Below are positions 22,840 through 30,673 of a DNA stretch of 39,788 nucleotides, piece after piece. Within the stretch, counting starts at the first letter, position 1, and each line of letters opens with the position of its first letter. Below the pieces are notes generated by a model. The model did no database searches, was not told where the DNA came from, and saw only the letters and a program-made list of their open reading frames with translations. The DNA is from a virus. A program made the translations under genes and the position numbers. The stretch lies in IMG/VR virus record IMGVR_UViG_3300035659_000049, positions 1 through 39,788 of that record; one strand, written 5' to 3'.

Positions 22840-24071
22840 TAAACGCCCGCTACACCGGCATGTGTGTGACGTTCCGAGCTAATCGGCTGGGTGCACATGG
22901 GGCAAAGGCCAAGGGTGTCGATCTCCCCCGCTACCGCCACCTCTTCCACCGCCGCCTCTTGGTATTCGGCCTCCAAAGCCCCCACTGTCTTCGTGGTGGC
23001 CGCGTAGCGTTGTGCCAGGGCCGCGAGCCCCTGAAGGTGCTCGGCAGCCCCAGACAGCCCCTCAGTGTCAGGGATAGGTGTCGCTTCGAGCACCTTCCAC
23101 CGGGTGAGGATGTCTTTCGATGACCGGAGCTTCTCCATCCACCCGTGGAGCTGTGTGAACGTGCCCTGCTTCTCTCGAACCAAGTCCGCGTCGGGGATCA
23201 CGATCGTGGCCACATCCTCCAAACTCTCAATGGCCGTTTGATGCTTGGCGACCGACACCGCTAACCGGCACACGTTCGTGAAGGCTTGGTCCTGATCTTG
23301 GATCGGCACAATTTCTGGGACGACAACCGCGTTCGTTTTCGCAAGACTCTTGATGTCCCGTGCCAACGAAAACGCCGTGGTCAGGATGCGATCGATCTCA
23401 TCGAGCTTCATGCGGGCCATGTCGAGCGCACGTTGGCTCGTTTCAACAGCCCTGACCCTGACCATCACCGCGTCAAGGCCATCGTAAGCCATCACCCGGA
23501 GCTTCAGTTCGAGAACGTCTTTCTCCCGGAGCTTCCGGTTCGACGCTGCCTCTTTGCGATCTTTTTCTACGAGGCGCATCGCGACATTGATGCTGTCTAG
23601 CCGAGCAACATCGGAGAGAACGTCCGCTACAACCGTCCCGGACTGATCAAGAAGGAAAATGGGGCTGAACTGATCCGACACTTGGATCAGTTCCTTACCC
23701 TCCGCGATCTTGACGAGACCGAAGGAATCCTGGAGGAAGTCCGGGGTTCCTTTTCCAGCGACCGTGTACTCCTTGCCGTTGAAGACATAACGATTGACGG
23801 AATCACCCTTCTCCCAAAAGAGGTCGAAGTCCTTTGCACGGATGTGCACAGAACAGGCGCACTTGCAGGTCTTGGTGTCCTTGAGGTGACGAGAGCACTC
23901 CGACCCGTGCCGCACCAACGCGTCGACGGGAGCGCCCGTGAGGGCCGCCTTCACGGCCCTCACGATAGCGCTCTTACCGATGTTGGACTTCCCCACAAGA
24001 GCGGTGAACCCGTCGATGTTGACGGTCACGTGCCCAATGCTCTGGAAGTTGCGGATCTCGACTTCGACCAT
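22839..24071 (-). CDS. sbcC: SbcC/Rad50-like protein, N-terminal lobe ending at the zinc hook
   Basis: I chose ATG 24071 (MVEVEIRNFQSIG), 4 bp after the recA stop; the longer frame from 24185 reads as Arg-rich shadow of recA. The product is 410 aa. The N-terminal ATPase lobe starts with the Rad50-type strand VEIRNFQSIGHVTVN and holds Walker A GKSNIGKSAIV (27-37). A four-Cys insert (C59, C67, C69, C71; ends KTCKCACSVH) follows. Residues about 165-385 are coiled coil. The protein stops 17 residues after a zinc-hook CPMC (390-393). Walker B and the ABC signature are absent; the matching half lies 4.5 kb downstream at 17601-18293. Confidence 0.88.
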   Translation of the reverse strand: MVEVEIRNFQSIGHVTVNIDGFTALVGKSNIGKSAIVRAVKAALTGAPVDALVRHGSECSRHLKDTKTCKCACSVHIRAKDFDLFWEKGDSVNRYVFNGKEYTVAGKGTPDFLQDSFGLVKIAEGKELIQVSDQFSPIFLLDQSGTVVADVLSDVARLDSINVAMRLVEKDRKEAASNRKLREKDVLELKLRVMAYDGLDAVMVRVRAVETSQRALDMARMKLDEIDRILTTAFSLARDIKSLAKTNAVVVPEIVPIQDQDQAFTNVCRLAVSVAKHQTAIESLEDVATIVIPDADLVREKQGTFTQLHGWMEKLRSSKDILTRWKVLEATPIPDTEGLSGAAEHLQGLAALAQRYAATTKTVGALEAEYQEAAVEEVAVAGEIDTLGLCPMCTQPISSERHTHAGVAGV

Positions 24072-24075
24072 GGCC

Positions 24076-25428
24076 CTAGTTCTTGGGCTCAGCCTCGTCG
24101 GCCTCAGGTGCCTCAATGACGGCATCCTCTTCTGAGACCGTCTCCTCCGTCGCTTCGACCGCCGACTGTGCCTCCAGCTCCTCATCGTCCATGTCGTTGA
24201 TCTCGACAGACGTTAGGTCGGCTGCCTCATCCAGCTCGTCCAACTCCTCCGGCTTGAGTGGCTCAGCGGACCTGCTGATAGCCTCCGTGATCTTGTGACG
24301 AAGTTCGTCGAAGACCTTCGGGTTCTCCATGAGGTACTTGCGGAACTTTTCCTTCCCCTGGGTGCGATGGGCCCCAAACGCAAAGTAGGCCCCTTCCTTC
24401 TTGATGAAGCGGTTGACGACGCCAGCCTCGATGATCGACAAAAAGTCGTCGATGCCGTAGCCGTAGCGGATAAACATTGAGGTCGAGTGGTTCTGCTTCC
24501 CATCGATCCCCGACTTCACGCACTTGACATCGGTGAGGTTGCCGTAAGGCCGCTTCACCTTCCGGCCCGTCAGGGCATCCTTGACCTCGACGAACTCCGA
24601 CTTGATGCGGCTCGTCCGAAGTCGCAAGGAGCAGTGGAACTTGAGGGCCTTACCGCCTGCCGTGTTCTCCTTCTCCCCACCGTGACCGCCGCCGGTATCG
24701 ATGACGGCTCGCGTTTGGTTGAGCAGAACAAGTGCTGTCCCCGCGTGACCCTTGATCGTCCTCTTCGAGTCATCGACCGGATACTGCCGGAGCCACTGGC
24801 AGTACTTCTTGAGGGCGTCCGTCAGCTTCCCGGCCACGGCGCCGACCTTCGCCGCATCCGTGAACTTCTTCACTAGCTCGGCTTCCGGGTTCATCGCAGC
24901 AATCGAATCGATCACGATGATGTCGACGCCCACCATGATGGCGACGCGGATCATCTCGAAGCCCTCTTCCATGCTGTTCGGTTGGAAGCACTGGAACGAC
25001 TCCCTGTCGTTGATGACTCCGAGCTTCCTCGCGTACTGGAGATCGACCTTGTTCTCAAAGTCGAGGAAGAGGCCAACACCCCCTGCCTTTTGCACTTGAG
25101 CCATGGCCGACAGTGCCAGGGTGGTCTTGCCACTCCCCTCGGGCCCGAAGACTTCCGTGATACGCCGACGCGGAAAGCCAGGACAGATCGGGAGCCCATC
25201 CGGGCCCAGTGTCCCGCCGATGAGGTTGTCGACCGCGAGAGAGCCCGTCGGTACGAACCCCAAGGTCTCGTGTGCAATCGGCTTGTGTCCGTACGTCTTG
25301 AGGATCCACGCACTTGCACGGGCGAGACGAGCCTTCTGATCGGCCGCCGTCATTGTGGACTTCGCTTTGGCCGGAGCCGCTACGGTCTTTGCTGCTTTGG
25401 GTGTCTTTTCTTTGGCGTTCGTCATCAT
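24076..25428 (-). CDS. recA: RecA recombinase
   Basis: Two adjacent ATGs (25428, 25425) follow GGAGA, and the start overlaps the ruvC-like stop (ATGA); either is possible. The product is about 450 aa, longer than bacterial RecA (about 350). An Ala/Lys-rich N-terminal extension (1-30) and an acidic C-terminal tail (about 395-450, with DEAADLTS and DMDDEELEAQ) account for the excess. Core: Walker A GPEGSGKT (95-102), Walker B IIVIDS (D174), and an L2-like GGHGGEKENTAGGKALKF. Role: strand exchange with the SSB and SbcCD encoded here. The acidic tail may modulate filament formation, as in E. coli. Confidence 0.95.
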   Translation of the reverse strand: MMTNAKEKTPKAAKTVAAPAKAKSTMTAADQKARLARASAWILKTYGHKPIAHETLGFVPTGSLAVDNLIGGTLGPDGLPICPGFPRRRITEVFGPEGSGKTTLALSAMAQVQKAGGVGLFLDFENKVDLQYARKLGVINDRESFQCFQPNSMEEGFEMIRVAIMVGVDIIVIDSIAAMNPEAELVKKFTDAAKVGAVAGKLTDALKKYCQWLRQYPVDDSKRTIKGHAGTALVLLNQTRAVIDTGGGHGGEKENTAGGKALKFHCSLRLRTSRIKSEFVEVKDALTGRKVKRPYGNLTDVKCVKSGIDGKQNHSTSMFIRYGYGIDDFLSIIEAGVVNRFIKKEGAYFAFGAHRTQGKEKFRKYLMENPKVFDELRHKITEAISRSAEPLKPEELDELDEAADLTSVEINDMDDEELEAQSAVEATEETVSEEDAVIEAPEADEAEPKN

Positions 25429-26075
25429 GAAGTCTCCGTGGAAGAGAACCTGAAAAACCGGTGGTTCTCCTTGAAAATGGCTCCCGATTTGACCTCTAGC
25501 CCCGCCCTTGGACCACGCGTGATCTTGTGGATCTTCGCGAAGGCTTTGAATTCGGATGGCGTGAGGTCGGCCTCTGCGATTACCCCGCGAAGGAGTAGCC
25601 AGAACCGGGCTGCGTATCTGGCGATGTGATAGGCGTCTGCCTCGTTGTGGTTGAGTACCCCCCGGAGGCCGGTGTCCGCCTTGACGGCGTCCACCATGTC
25701 ACTCTTGAACATTTTGCCCTTACGGACTTGGGGATCTTCCTTGACGAGCATTTTGAGGGTGCCGGGGTCAAAGAAAACCACATCCCTGCGACGCTTCCAG
25801 ATCGCCTCGTTCACCATGAGGAAGAGGCCGTAGAGCCCTTCCGACCACAGCTCGCCGAAGGGTGGCGATTCAACCCCAACGGCTTGGACGAGGAGGTACT
25901 TGTCGAGCAGCGATCCTACGCTTTCTCGCATGTCCACATAGCGCTTGACCCACAGGGTCTTCGGCGATGAGACAAAGATCCCCTTCGCCACAATCCGAGC
26001 GGTACCAACCGCCTCCGAATCGTGGACACACCAACCGAAGCCGGTGAGTGACGGATCGAGGCCAAGGGTGATCAT
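25425..26075 (-). CDS. ruvC: RuvC-like Holliday-junction resolvase
   Basis: I chose ATG 26075 (MITLGLDPSL), which puts the first catalytic Asp at residue 7 as in RuvC; an in-frame ATG at 26099 lies right beside a hairpin and has no ribosome site. The product is 216 aa. RuvC/RNase H-like acidic residues are D7 (GLDPSLTGFGW), E69 (VGVESPPFG) and the ADAY-type segment (NHNEADAY, E145 and D147). The C-terminal half is less conserved. It lies between the SSB-like gene and recA. Role: cleavage of recombination junctions or branched replication intermediates before packaging. Confidence 0.85.
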   Translation of the reverse strand: MITLGLDPSLTGFGWCVHDSEAVGTARIVAKGIFVSSPKTLWVKRYVDMRESVGSLLDKYLLVQAVGVESPPFGELWSEGLYGLFLMVNEAIWKRRRDVVFFDPGTLKMLVKEDPQVRKGKMFKSDMVDAVKADTGLRGVLNHNEADAYHIARYAARFWLLLRGVIAEADLTPSEFKAFAKIHKITRGPRAGLEVKSGAIFKENHRFFRFSSTETS

Positions 26076-26100
26076 GGACGTCTCGGCGAACCGAGTCATT

Positions 26101-26136
26101 GAGGCACGGTCCGAGGCGAACCCCAGACCGTGCCTC
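26101..26136 (-). terminator. Perfect 11-bp inverted repeat between SSB-like and RuvC-like genes
   Basis: Arms GAGGCACGGTC (26101-26111) and GACCGTGCCTC (26126-26136), 14-base loop. It lies directly after the SSB-like stop (26148) and before the RuvC-like start. There is no U-run on the transcribed strand, so it may be a 3' stabilising or attenuating hairpin rather than an intrinsic terminator. It would let the SSB-like gene be expressed or processed separately from recA. Confidence 0.55.
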
Positions 26137-26147
26137 GATTCCTTCGA

Positions 26148-27029
26148 TCAGACCTGGTCGAGCAGATCGGTAAAGTCGCCGCCGCTCACGTCCTGAACGA
26201 CCGATCCGCCCAGTCCGAGCTTCGCCCGGAGTTGATCGGTGGTCATCTCACGGAATGGGACGAGCTTCGCGTAGAAGGGGACTGCTTTCGCGAGGACCTG
26301 AGCCTTGAAGTTCTCGGACTTCTGCCAGATGGCAGCGCCGACGAACGAGACGCCGATCTTCTGGAACTGCGGATCCTTGCACTCCAGCTTGATGTCCTGG
26401 CCAGCGAGCGACAGGCCGTTCTCGCGAAGACCTTCGTTCTGCTTCCAGATGTCCTCGTAGATTTGCTTCGAGAAACGCCACGGGGTGACACGCCACTCCC
26501 CGCGCTTGATGCCCTCTCGATCGATGTTCCCCTCACGGTCAGTCGGGTAGACCAGGAGGAGGGTCGAGAAGTACAGCTTGGGCTCGGGGAGGCGCTTCCA
26601 GATTGCGTCCCCTTCCGGGCCATCCTTGCCGAGACGGGAAAGGGCGAAACCGAGCCCCTCCTGGTAGTGGGCCATCATCTTCTTGAAGTGGACCGACCCA
26701 AGGTCCAGTTTCTCGATCTCGGTGAGCGTGTCGACCGCGCGTGCCTTCTCGGCTGTGCTGAGGGTCTTGGCCCGCTCTTCGAGTGCAGCCTTGGCCACCG
26801 CGATGATCTCGTCCTTGGTGAGCGTCTTGGAGTCCTTCTTCGCCGTCGCACGTGCCGTCGCCACCGCGTTGGCATCGACCGGGTGGAAGTAGAGGAAGGC
26901 GGCACGAAGGATCTGACCCTTCGTCATCTTCAGCCACTCTTCACGCTGCCCGAAGAACTTCTTGCCGTCCGCATCGAGGCCGACATCGTCTTCGAACTCG
27001 CCGTAATCGTAATTCGTATCTGCTGACAT
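26148..27029 (-). CDS. Putative single-stranded DNA-binding protein (gp32-like)
   Basis: ATG 27029 has a strong AAAGGAG about 7 bases upstream; 293 aa. The central region (YFSTLLLVYPTDREG, then EWRVTPWRFSKQIYEDIW) resembles the T4 gp32 OB-fold core stretch (YWANILVV...YRFGKKIWDKI), from memory. The C-terminus is a short acidic tail (GGDFTDLLDQV), as in SSB proteins, where it binds partner proteins. The N-terminal third has an LKMTKGQILRAAFLYF helix and an Ala/Lys-rich helical region. It is preceded by the largest non-coding gap of the window and followed by a hairpin, consistent with independent regulation. Family call is moderate. Confidence 0.6.
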   Translation of the reverse strand: MSADTNYDYGEFEDDVGLDADGKKFFGQREEWLKMTKGQILRAAFLYFHPVDANAVATARATAKKDSKTLTKDEIIAVAKAALEERAKTLSTAEKARAVDTLTEIEKLDLGSVHFKKMMAHYQEGLGFALSRLGKDGPEGDAIWKRLPEPKLYFSTLLLVYPTDREGNIDREGIKRGEWRVTPWRFSKQIYEDIWKQNEGLRENGLSLAGQDIKLECKDPQFQKIGVSFVGAAIWQKSENFKAQVLAKAVPFYAKLVPFREMTTDQLRAKLGLGGSVVQDVSGGDFTDLLDQV

Positions 27030-27219
27030 GACCGTTTCTCCTTTAGGAACGCCTCGACCACGAGTGCTGTTTAGGCGGGAGGTCGAAGCGAACGTTTTCG
27101 GTTTTGGGATGGGAACGAAACGGCGGACCTACAGGACAGGAGGCATGAGCTTTTGAAGGGCTCGGGCTTTTGGTCTGGTAGATCCGCCGAACGGGCCACT
27201 ACACCGAAAATAATCAAAA
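27030..27219 (-). promoter_or_regulatory. 190-bp structured leader of the SSB-like gene
   Basis: The largest non-coding gap in the window. Arms 27122-27132 and 27178-27188 (GGCGGATCTAC and GTAGGTCCGCC on the transcribed strand) pair over 11 bp, with one G-U wobble that works only in minus-strand RNA; a flanking C-G extends it. The 45-base loop contains a smaller GAGC/GCTC hairpin. A strong AAAGGAG lies before the start codon. No clear sigma-70 promoter is visible. It may be an autoregulated leader, as in T4 gene 32. Confidence 0.45.
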
Positions 27220-28041
27220 CTAAAGAGAATCGAGAAAATCGGAAAGGTCGTCTTCTTCCGCAGGCTTGGCTGCCTTTTTGGCGGACTTCGACTCTTCCCC
27301 GGCGTCGAGAAACTGTCGGATTACAGCTTCCTCGTCTTGATTGGGGGAAGCGACTGTAGCTGCCGGGCTCGGGGGAGCTTCGGGAACAGGCGTCGCGGGC
27401 TCAGAAGGGGCTTCAGGGACCGGGGGTGAGGCTTCTTCGACCCCAGAGCCATCCAGCGCTTCGGGAGCCGCCTCAGGGTCGGCAGGCGGTGCCTTCCCGG
27501 TGAGCAGAGCGTCCAACTCGTCCTGATCGATATCCTTGAAGATCCCCGGTTCCGTTCGTTCGTCGCCGTACATGGCACCCGTCTGGATGTCCGTGTTCAT
27601 CAGCCGACGCTCTTCCTTGAGGATGTCCATGGTCGCGTGCAGCTCACGGCTCCGGTGAACGACAACCTTGAGAGAGGCTTCCAGAGCGGTGGCGAGCCGG
27701 CGTGCGCTGTTGATCTCCATCTGGGCATCTCGAAGCATGTGAGAGACCGTTGATTTACGATCCTCAATGCTACCGAGCCGGCGAACAGATTCATCGGTGG
27801 CGAGTGCCGCGTCGTATTCGAGCTTGTAGGTGTCTTCGAGGGCTCGAAGATCCGCCGCCGCAGACGCCTTCTCACGGCTCACCTCACTGAAGAGCAGGCT
27901 AACCCGGTTGAGGTGATTGCGGCACACGGCCATACGCTCTTGGAGATACGCAGGCCCCAACGTCCGAGGCTCCTCCATGATGTCGATGATGTAATGATCC
28001 AGCTCGATGTAGATTGCGTCGATACGCGCCTGATCGATCAT
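27220..28041 (-). CDS. Coiled-coil protein with acidic SSB-like tail (possible recombination mediator)
   Basis: 273 aa, ATG 28041 overlapping the upstream stop (ATGA). The first 160 residues are helical and probably coiled coil (AYLQERMAVCRNHLNRVS, KASAAADLRALEDTYKLEYD, ESVRRLGSIEDRKSTVS). A Pro/Ala/Glu-rich stretch (about 175-245) links to a C-terminal tail EEDDLSDFLDSL. That tail resembles the GGDFTDLLDQV end of the SSB-like protein encoded next. A UvsY-like mediator that loads RecA on SSB-coated DNA is a reasonable guess from helical content and neighbours, but no family match is established. Confidence 0.6.
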   Translation of the reverse strand: MIDQARIDAIYIELDHYIIDIMEEPRTLGPAYLQERMAVCRNHLNRVSLLFSEVSREKASAAADLRALEDTYKLEYDAALATDESVRRLGSIEDRKSTVSHMLRDAQMEINSARRLATALEASLKVVVHRSRELHATMDILKEERRLMNTDIQTGAMYGDERTEPGIFKDIDQDELDALLTGKAPPADPEAAPEALDGSGVEEASPPVPEAPSEPATPVPEAPPSPAATVASPNQDEEAVIRQFLDAGEESKSAKKAAKPAEEDDLSDFLDSL

Positions 28042-28439
28042 TGCGAAACCTCACCCGCAAGCAGCCTCGCGATTTGATTGTCGTACGCTTCAAGGATGGG
28101 TCGGAGTTCGTCTTTGGCCGAGCTACCATTGAGCATCCCTCGCTTCACCGCGTCATCGTAGACGGTTGCAACGACCTGCTTTGAGATAACGCATCGAACG
28201 AGCCGGATCTCCTCCTGGTTGAAACCCACTGGACTGTCCGTTTCGTCCGTGGCCTTCCGGGAGCACCCCAACGAGTAGAACGCGCTCCTCTTCCGCCCGT
28301 TCATGTCCTTCTCATCGAGAGAGAACGACACCGTTATACGGTCGAAGGAGATATCAGCCGAGAGGTTCTGGAGCCTCGCCCGCTGTTCCGGTGTCAGGCG
28401 CTCGAACAGGCTCTTCTTCTCGTTCTCGTTCTCGCTCAT
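28038..28439 (-). CDS. Uncharacterised 133-aa protein
   Basis: ATG 28439 with AGAGG six bases upstream, inside the 3' end of the helicase gene (86-bp overlap in another frame). It begins MSENENEKKSLFERLTPEQRARLQNL and continues with a beta-strand pattern (ITVSFSLDEKDMNGRKRSAFYS), then a helical C-terminus (IRLVRCVISKQVVATVYDDAV, ELRPILEAYDNQIARLLAGE). No catalytic or metal motif is visible. It is coupled to the coiled-coil gene downstream. Function unknown; the recombination context suggests an accessory role. Confidence 0.65.
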   Translation of the reverse strand: MSENENEKKSLFERLTPEQRARLQNLSADISFDRITVSFSLDEKDMNGRKRSAFYSLGCSRKATDETDSPVGFNQEEIRLVRCVISKQVVATVYDDAVKRGMLNGSSAKDELRPILEAYDNQIARLLAGEVSQ

Positions 28440-30672
28440 GGGGGGCCTCTAGCGCCCTTACTACACCGGATGCGATCAGCCGGGCCTCATCTGTAACAGC
28501 CCGTCCAAACATGGTATTTCGCTGGACAACGTTGTCGTTGGCGATGGCTTTCAGCACAGCGTTCACATCGCCCAAGAGCCAAACCTTCCGGCGAGCCCTC
28601 GTGACGGCTGTGTAGAACAGGTTCCGTTGGAGCATCCGACCTTGGGTCTTCACGATGGGCATGAGGATGGTGTCGAACTCCGACCCCTGACTCTTATGCA
28701 CGGTGATCGCGTACGCGAGCTTCAGCACCTCTGGGGCATCGGTCTTTGGGATGTCGACGTGGATGTCCATAGACCCCGGCCCAATCCCGTGGATGCGTAA
28801 GGTCAGAGCCGTCTTGCTGATCGTGACGAGCTTCCCCATATCCCCGTTGTAGACGTTCAGGTCGTAGTTGTTCTTAACGACCATGAGCCGGTCCCCCTCA
28901 CGAACGTGAAGGTGCCCGGCTTTCCATTCTTCCTGTCCTAGTGTCTCTGGGTTGAGCTTGTCCCGAAGGCGTCCGTTCAAATTGTTGACGCCGACGATAC
29001 CGTCATACTTGGGGCTAAGGACCTGAAAGTTGGCATCCCGTGCCTTCAGCTTACCCGCCGCCTCGACGATGAATTCTACGATTCGTTCCTCATCCACCAA
29101 CGAGACGAACTGAAACTCCGAGTCGGCTTGCCGAACATCCGGTATCGGGGAGACGCCTCGATTGATGTTGTGGGATGCGACGACGATGGCGCTCGTTTGA
29201 GCCTGTCGAAAGATTTGGGTGAGGCGGACGTTGGGGACCTCGGGACAAGCAATCAGCTCTCGAAGGACATTACCTGGGCCGACCGACGGCAACTGCGCAT
29301 CATCCCCCACGAGGACGAGCATCGTGGAGGGGTGGAGGGCATCCACGATGCGGAAGAACAGCTCTTGATCCACCATCGACATCTCGTCAACGATGACGGC
29401 CCCCGTGTTGAACTTATTCGAGCTGTCGTAGCCCCATTCTTCACCCGTGTACCCGAACGTCCGATGGATCGTTCCCGCCTCTTCTTCGGTCACCGAAGCC
29501 AGCCGCTTGGCTGCGATGCCGGTGGGTGCCATGAGCTTGAACGGAATCCTCGCGCTCTTGAAGAGCCGCACGAAGGTCCGAATAGTTGTTGTCTTACCGG
29601 TACCGGGGAGGCCTGTGAGGACGAGGACGTGGTTCTCAACAAGACGCCGCACGGCATCGCGTTGAGCTTCGGACAGCTCAATTTGGTTCGAGCGCTGGTA
29701 GTCCGTGAGGAATAGATCGAGGTCGATGTCGATCTTCGACGGAACCAAGAAGTCGGCGAGCTTTGCCGCAGCTTGGCGCTCGAAGTTGAACAACTCAGGG
29801 AGGTAGACCCCGACCGTCGGATCAACTCGGACGGCCCCCTGTTCATGAAGACTCCGGACCGCATTCAGAATGTCACCGTTGAAGTCGTCGGTCTCGAACG
29901 GCTCGATATGCTCGGCCTCCTCCATCGCCCGCAAGAGCGGAGGCAACTCCCCACGCTTGAGGTAGAGATGGCCTTGTTGGGACCCAACTCGAATGAGCCA
30001 AAGAACCGCCCCCTGAAGCCGTCGCGGATCGCTTGAGGAGATCCCCATCCGATTCGCGATACGGTCTGCTTTCGCAAAGGTGAAGCTATCGACGGCGAGG
30101 AGTCGGTAGGGGTTGTCGGAGATGATTTGGATGGCTTCGCGACCGAACTTGGCGAAGACACCCGTGACGGCCTCAGGCCCCAACTCATAGTTCTGAAGGA
30201 AAATCGACAGGTCGGATAGAGCGCGAGCAGCCCCCCATTGGATGATCGCGAAGTCAAGAACGGTCCGAAGGGGGTCCTCAGGTTGGAGGAGAGCTTGAAC
30301 CCGACCTGGTTCTCTCGACAAGACCTCGAAGGTGTCCTTGTCGAAGGCATTTGAGACCAACCGACAGAGATTCCAATCCTCGAACCCACTCGCGCATTCG
30401 TTCAGAAACCGAGGGATGTCGTGAACCGACTTTGCCCACGGGAACCAGCCTCGGGGAGCGAATTGCCGACCCCACTTCGGATGGTTGATCCAATCGCCGA
30501 CGATCTGGATGGTCACCCCGGAGCGGATCTTGGGTAACCCGCAGATGTGCCCGGAAACCTTGGCATTCGAATCACGGATGGCGAAGTCGGTCTCGTCTAC
30601 CTTGATGGCAAGAACGAAGTACGTCCCGCTTTGGTGGAGCACACGGTCCACCCGTCCTCGAATGTAAGGCAT
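28354..30672 (-). CDS. recD2: RecD2-type superfamily 1B DNA helicase
   Basis: I chose ATG 30672 (MPYIRGRVD): GGAGGAG lies 4-5 bases upstream and the ligase stop is 1 bp away; the longer frame overlaps the ligase. The product is 772 aa. An N-terminal OB-like region (1-75) precedes helical repeats typical of RecD2. Motor motifs: Walker A GLPGTGKTT (354-362), DEMS (429-432), GDDAQLPSVG (456-465), FRQ (488-490), AYAITVHKSQGSEF (653-666) and FYTAVTRAR (686-694). The last 28 residues, read over the next gene, are low-complexity (HEREREREEE). Role: 5'-3' unwinding in recombination or repair. Confidence 0.93.
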   Translation of the reverse strand: MPYIRGRVDRVLHQSGTYFVLAIKVDETDFAIRDSNAKVSGHICGLPKIRSGVTIQIVGDWINHPKWGRQFAPRGWFPWAKSVHDIPRFLNECASGFEDWNLCRLVSNAFDKDTFEVLSREPGRVQALLQPEDPLRTVLDFAIIQWGAARALSDLSIFLQNYELGPEAVTGVFAKFGREAIQIISDNPYRLLAVDSFTFAKADRIANRMGISSSDPRRLQGAVLWLIRVGSQQGHLYLKRGELPPLLRAMEEAEHIEPFETDDFNGDILNAVRSLHEQGAVRVDPTVGVYLPELFNFERQAAAKLADFLVPSKIDIDLDLFLTDYQRSNQIELSEAQRDAVRRLVENHVLVLTGLPGTGKTTTIRTFVRLFKSARIPFKLMAPTGIAAKRLASVTEEEAGTIHRTFGYTGEEWGYDSSNKFNTGAVIVDEMSMVDQELFFRIVDALHPSTMLVLVGDDAQLPSVGPGNVLRELIACPEVPNVRLTQIFRQAQTSAIVVASHNINRGVSPIPDVRQADSEFQFVSLVDEERIVEFIVEAAGKLKARDANFQVLSPKYDGIVGVNNLNGRLRDKLNPETLGQEEWKAGHLHVREGDRLMVVKNNYDLNVYNGDMGKLVTISKTALTLRIHGIGPGSMDIHVDIPKTDAPEVLKLAYAITVHKSQGSEFDTILMPIVKTQGRMLQRNLFYTAVTRARRKVWLLGDVNAVLKAIANDNVVQRNTMFGRAVTDEARLIASGVVRALEAPHEREREREEEPVRAPDTGTAGEAPEPLG

Positions 30673-30673
30673 T

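Noticed and set aside
27030-27219. A tRNA or small gene in the largest gap.
   Set aside because: No cloverleaf arms or conserved TTC/CCA-type end fit, and no short frame there has a ribosome site; the stem-loop has the wrong geometry for tRNA.
22839-28470. A recurring CGGTGTAG string near several gene junctions (about 22850, 27195 and 28455), considered as a promoter element.
   Set aside because: At 22850 and 28455 it lies within codons (e.g. GGT GTA), and it also occurs inside the zinc-ribbon gene near 36968. The spacing to start codons is inconsistent.
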